Assembly (NCBI GenBank): GCA_934504065.1
Contig: CAKSVQ010000148.1
Coordinates: forward strand, 1-5,319
Direction of reading: 5' to 3'
Source: an uncultured Dysosmobacter sp.
GTDB lineage: Bacteria > Bacillota > Clostridia > Oscillospirales > Oscillospiraceae
Length of the DNA stretch: 5,319 bases
Numbering within the stretch: the stretch's first letter is position 1; each line of letters opens with the position of its first letter. The position numbers were made by a program, and so were the translations under genes. The notes beneath the pieces are model-generated. The model saw nothing but the letters and a program-made list of their open reading frames with translations. It had not been told where the DNA came from and did no database searches. Of the stretch, positions 4,698 through 5,319 are shown piece after piece.

Positions 4698-5319
4698 TTA
4701 CGCTAACTTGGAATAATAGGTAATACAAATCGAATCGTCGGAACCGGAAGGACCATAATCTCCGGTATCATCGCCCTGAACACTCCAATTCATACGAGTG
4801 GACAGCCGATTAGCATTTTCATCCAGTTTGAAGGCACGGGTCAGGTTTTGTCCGGGAGCAATCGTTACGGGAGAATACGTTTCGGAATAGATATTGCCAG
4901 GTGCAGTTCTGTAAAGGACCCAAAACTGAATATCATCAGTGTTGTTTGTGATGGAAATAGAGCAGGCTCCGCCGGGAATCAAATCAAGGGTCTGCACTTG
5001 AGAGCCTGTTCCATGTTCAGAAATGATTCGGTAGTTGATGGGGTCTTGGCTTCTTACATTGGCAAGGGATGCGGGGTCAATTTCCGTAAAGGGACCAATT
5101 TTAGAGCCGACACCGGAGGCAGTCAAGCAATCTGCGGCAAGGTTGCCGGGATAGGGATTTCCGCCCAGTACAACGCTGTTTTTCGAAGCGTCCCACGTGA
5201 TAGGCGTATCGATCAGCTCCGCGATCTGCCGTACAGATAGATAGTTGGTTTTACCACCTGCCGCATCCGTGTAGGTGATGACGCTGGGGACCGTCTGGCC
5301 GTTGGGAGCAGTGTAGCCT
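4698..5319 (-). CDS. Partial gene: stalk-domain (copper amine oxidase N-like) surface protein, C-terminal part
   Basis: The minus-strand frame is open from the right window edge to TAA (4698-4700), giving 206 visible residues; the start lies beyond 5319. An in-frame TTG at 5126 is not the start, because coding similarity continues upstream of it. Visible residues 1-52 resemble the stalk domain known as copper-amine-oxidase-N-like, common in exported Firmicute proteins: NGQTVPSVITYTD, then TNYLSVRQIAELIDTPITW and DASKNSVVLGG. Residues about 85-206 are rich in beta-prone Thr/Ser/Asn segments such as SISITNNTDDIQFWVLYR and SPVTIAPGQN, and end in ICITYYSKLA; I recognise no family for them. Secretion is inferred from the stalk domain, since the N-terminus and any signal peptide are out of view. 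Such stalks usually anchor or present another domain rather than bind copper. It converges on the anti-sigma gene. Confidence 0.78.
   Translation of the reverse strand, partial: GYTAPNGQTVPSVITYTDAAGGKTNYLSVRQIAELIDTPITWDASKNSVVLGGNPYPGNLAADCLTASGVGSKIGPFTEIDPASLANVRSQDPINYRIISEHGTGSQVQTLDLIPGGACSISITNNTDDIQFWVLYRTAPGNIYSETYSPVTIAPGQNLTRAFKLDENANRLSTRMNWSVQGDDTGDYGPSGSDDSICITYYSKLA

Noticed and set aside
4698..5126. Right-end gene as a complete 142-residue protein starting at TTG 5126
   Set aside because: The same frame stays open upstream to the edge and encodes a recognisable stalk domain, so the true start is outside the window.
4848..5240. 130-codon plus-strand open frame near the right end
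   Set aside because: It is antisense to the stalk-domain gene, whose frame is open to the window edge and shows domain similarity. The plus-strand product shows none.

Overview
The window looks like chromosomal DNA from a Gram-positive gut-type clostridium, probably Oscillospiraceae/Ruminococcaceae. Evidence is the GC-rich coding DNA next to AT-rich promoter gaps, strong GGAGG-type ribosome binding sites, sigma-A-like TTGACA/TATAAT promoters, and a sigma factor plus DUF4367-type anti-sigma pair of a kind common in Clostridia. The genus cannot be fixed from this sequence.

Layout. Positions 1-200 hold two tRNA genes on the minus strand, Met(CAT) then Glu(TTC) in transcription order, separated by a perfect 14-bp hairpin and driven by a strong promoter with phased A-tracts at about 230-305. 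A divergent promoter (348-376), with a leader that folds into a hairpin and carries a duplicated Shine-Dalgarno segment, leads into a two-gene plus-strand operon. That operon encodes a DAACS/SLC1-family sodium-coupled transporter (480-1739) and a cytoplasmic alpha/beta hydrolase (1758-2597), and ends at a strong intrinsic terminator (2615-2652).

A second plus-strand operon follows: an ECF-like sigma-70 factor (2773-3294) and, one base after its stop, a single-pass membrane anti-sigma factor with two DUF4367-like extracellular repeats (3296-4579). The sigma frame is interrupted by one in-frame amber codon (TAG, 2914-2916) exactly where the family usually has Gln. Everything else in the frame is intact. 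This is the most striking observation in the window: either a very recent nonsense mutation, a sequencing error, or a codon that is read through.

A hairpin at 4644-4682 appears to terminate transcription from both sides. Beyond it, on the minus strand, is the 3' part of a gene (4698-5319, start outside the window) for a probable exported protein with a copper-amine-oxidase-N-like 'stalk' domain and an unrecognised beta-rich C-terminus.

Functionally, the first operon suggests uptake of a small amino acid or carboxylate coupled to hydrolysis of a related ester or amide. Transporter residues point to a neutral rather than an acidic substrate. The second operon is a cell-surface signalling switch that may be disabled or conditionally expressed in this strain. 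No mobile element, CRISPR array or replication origin was seen.
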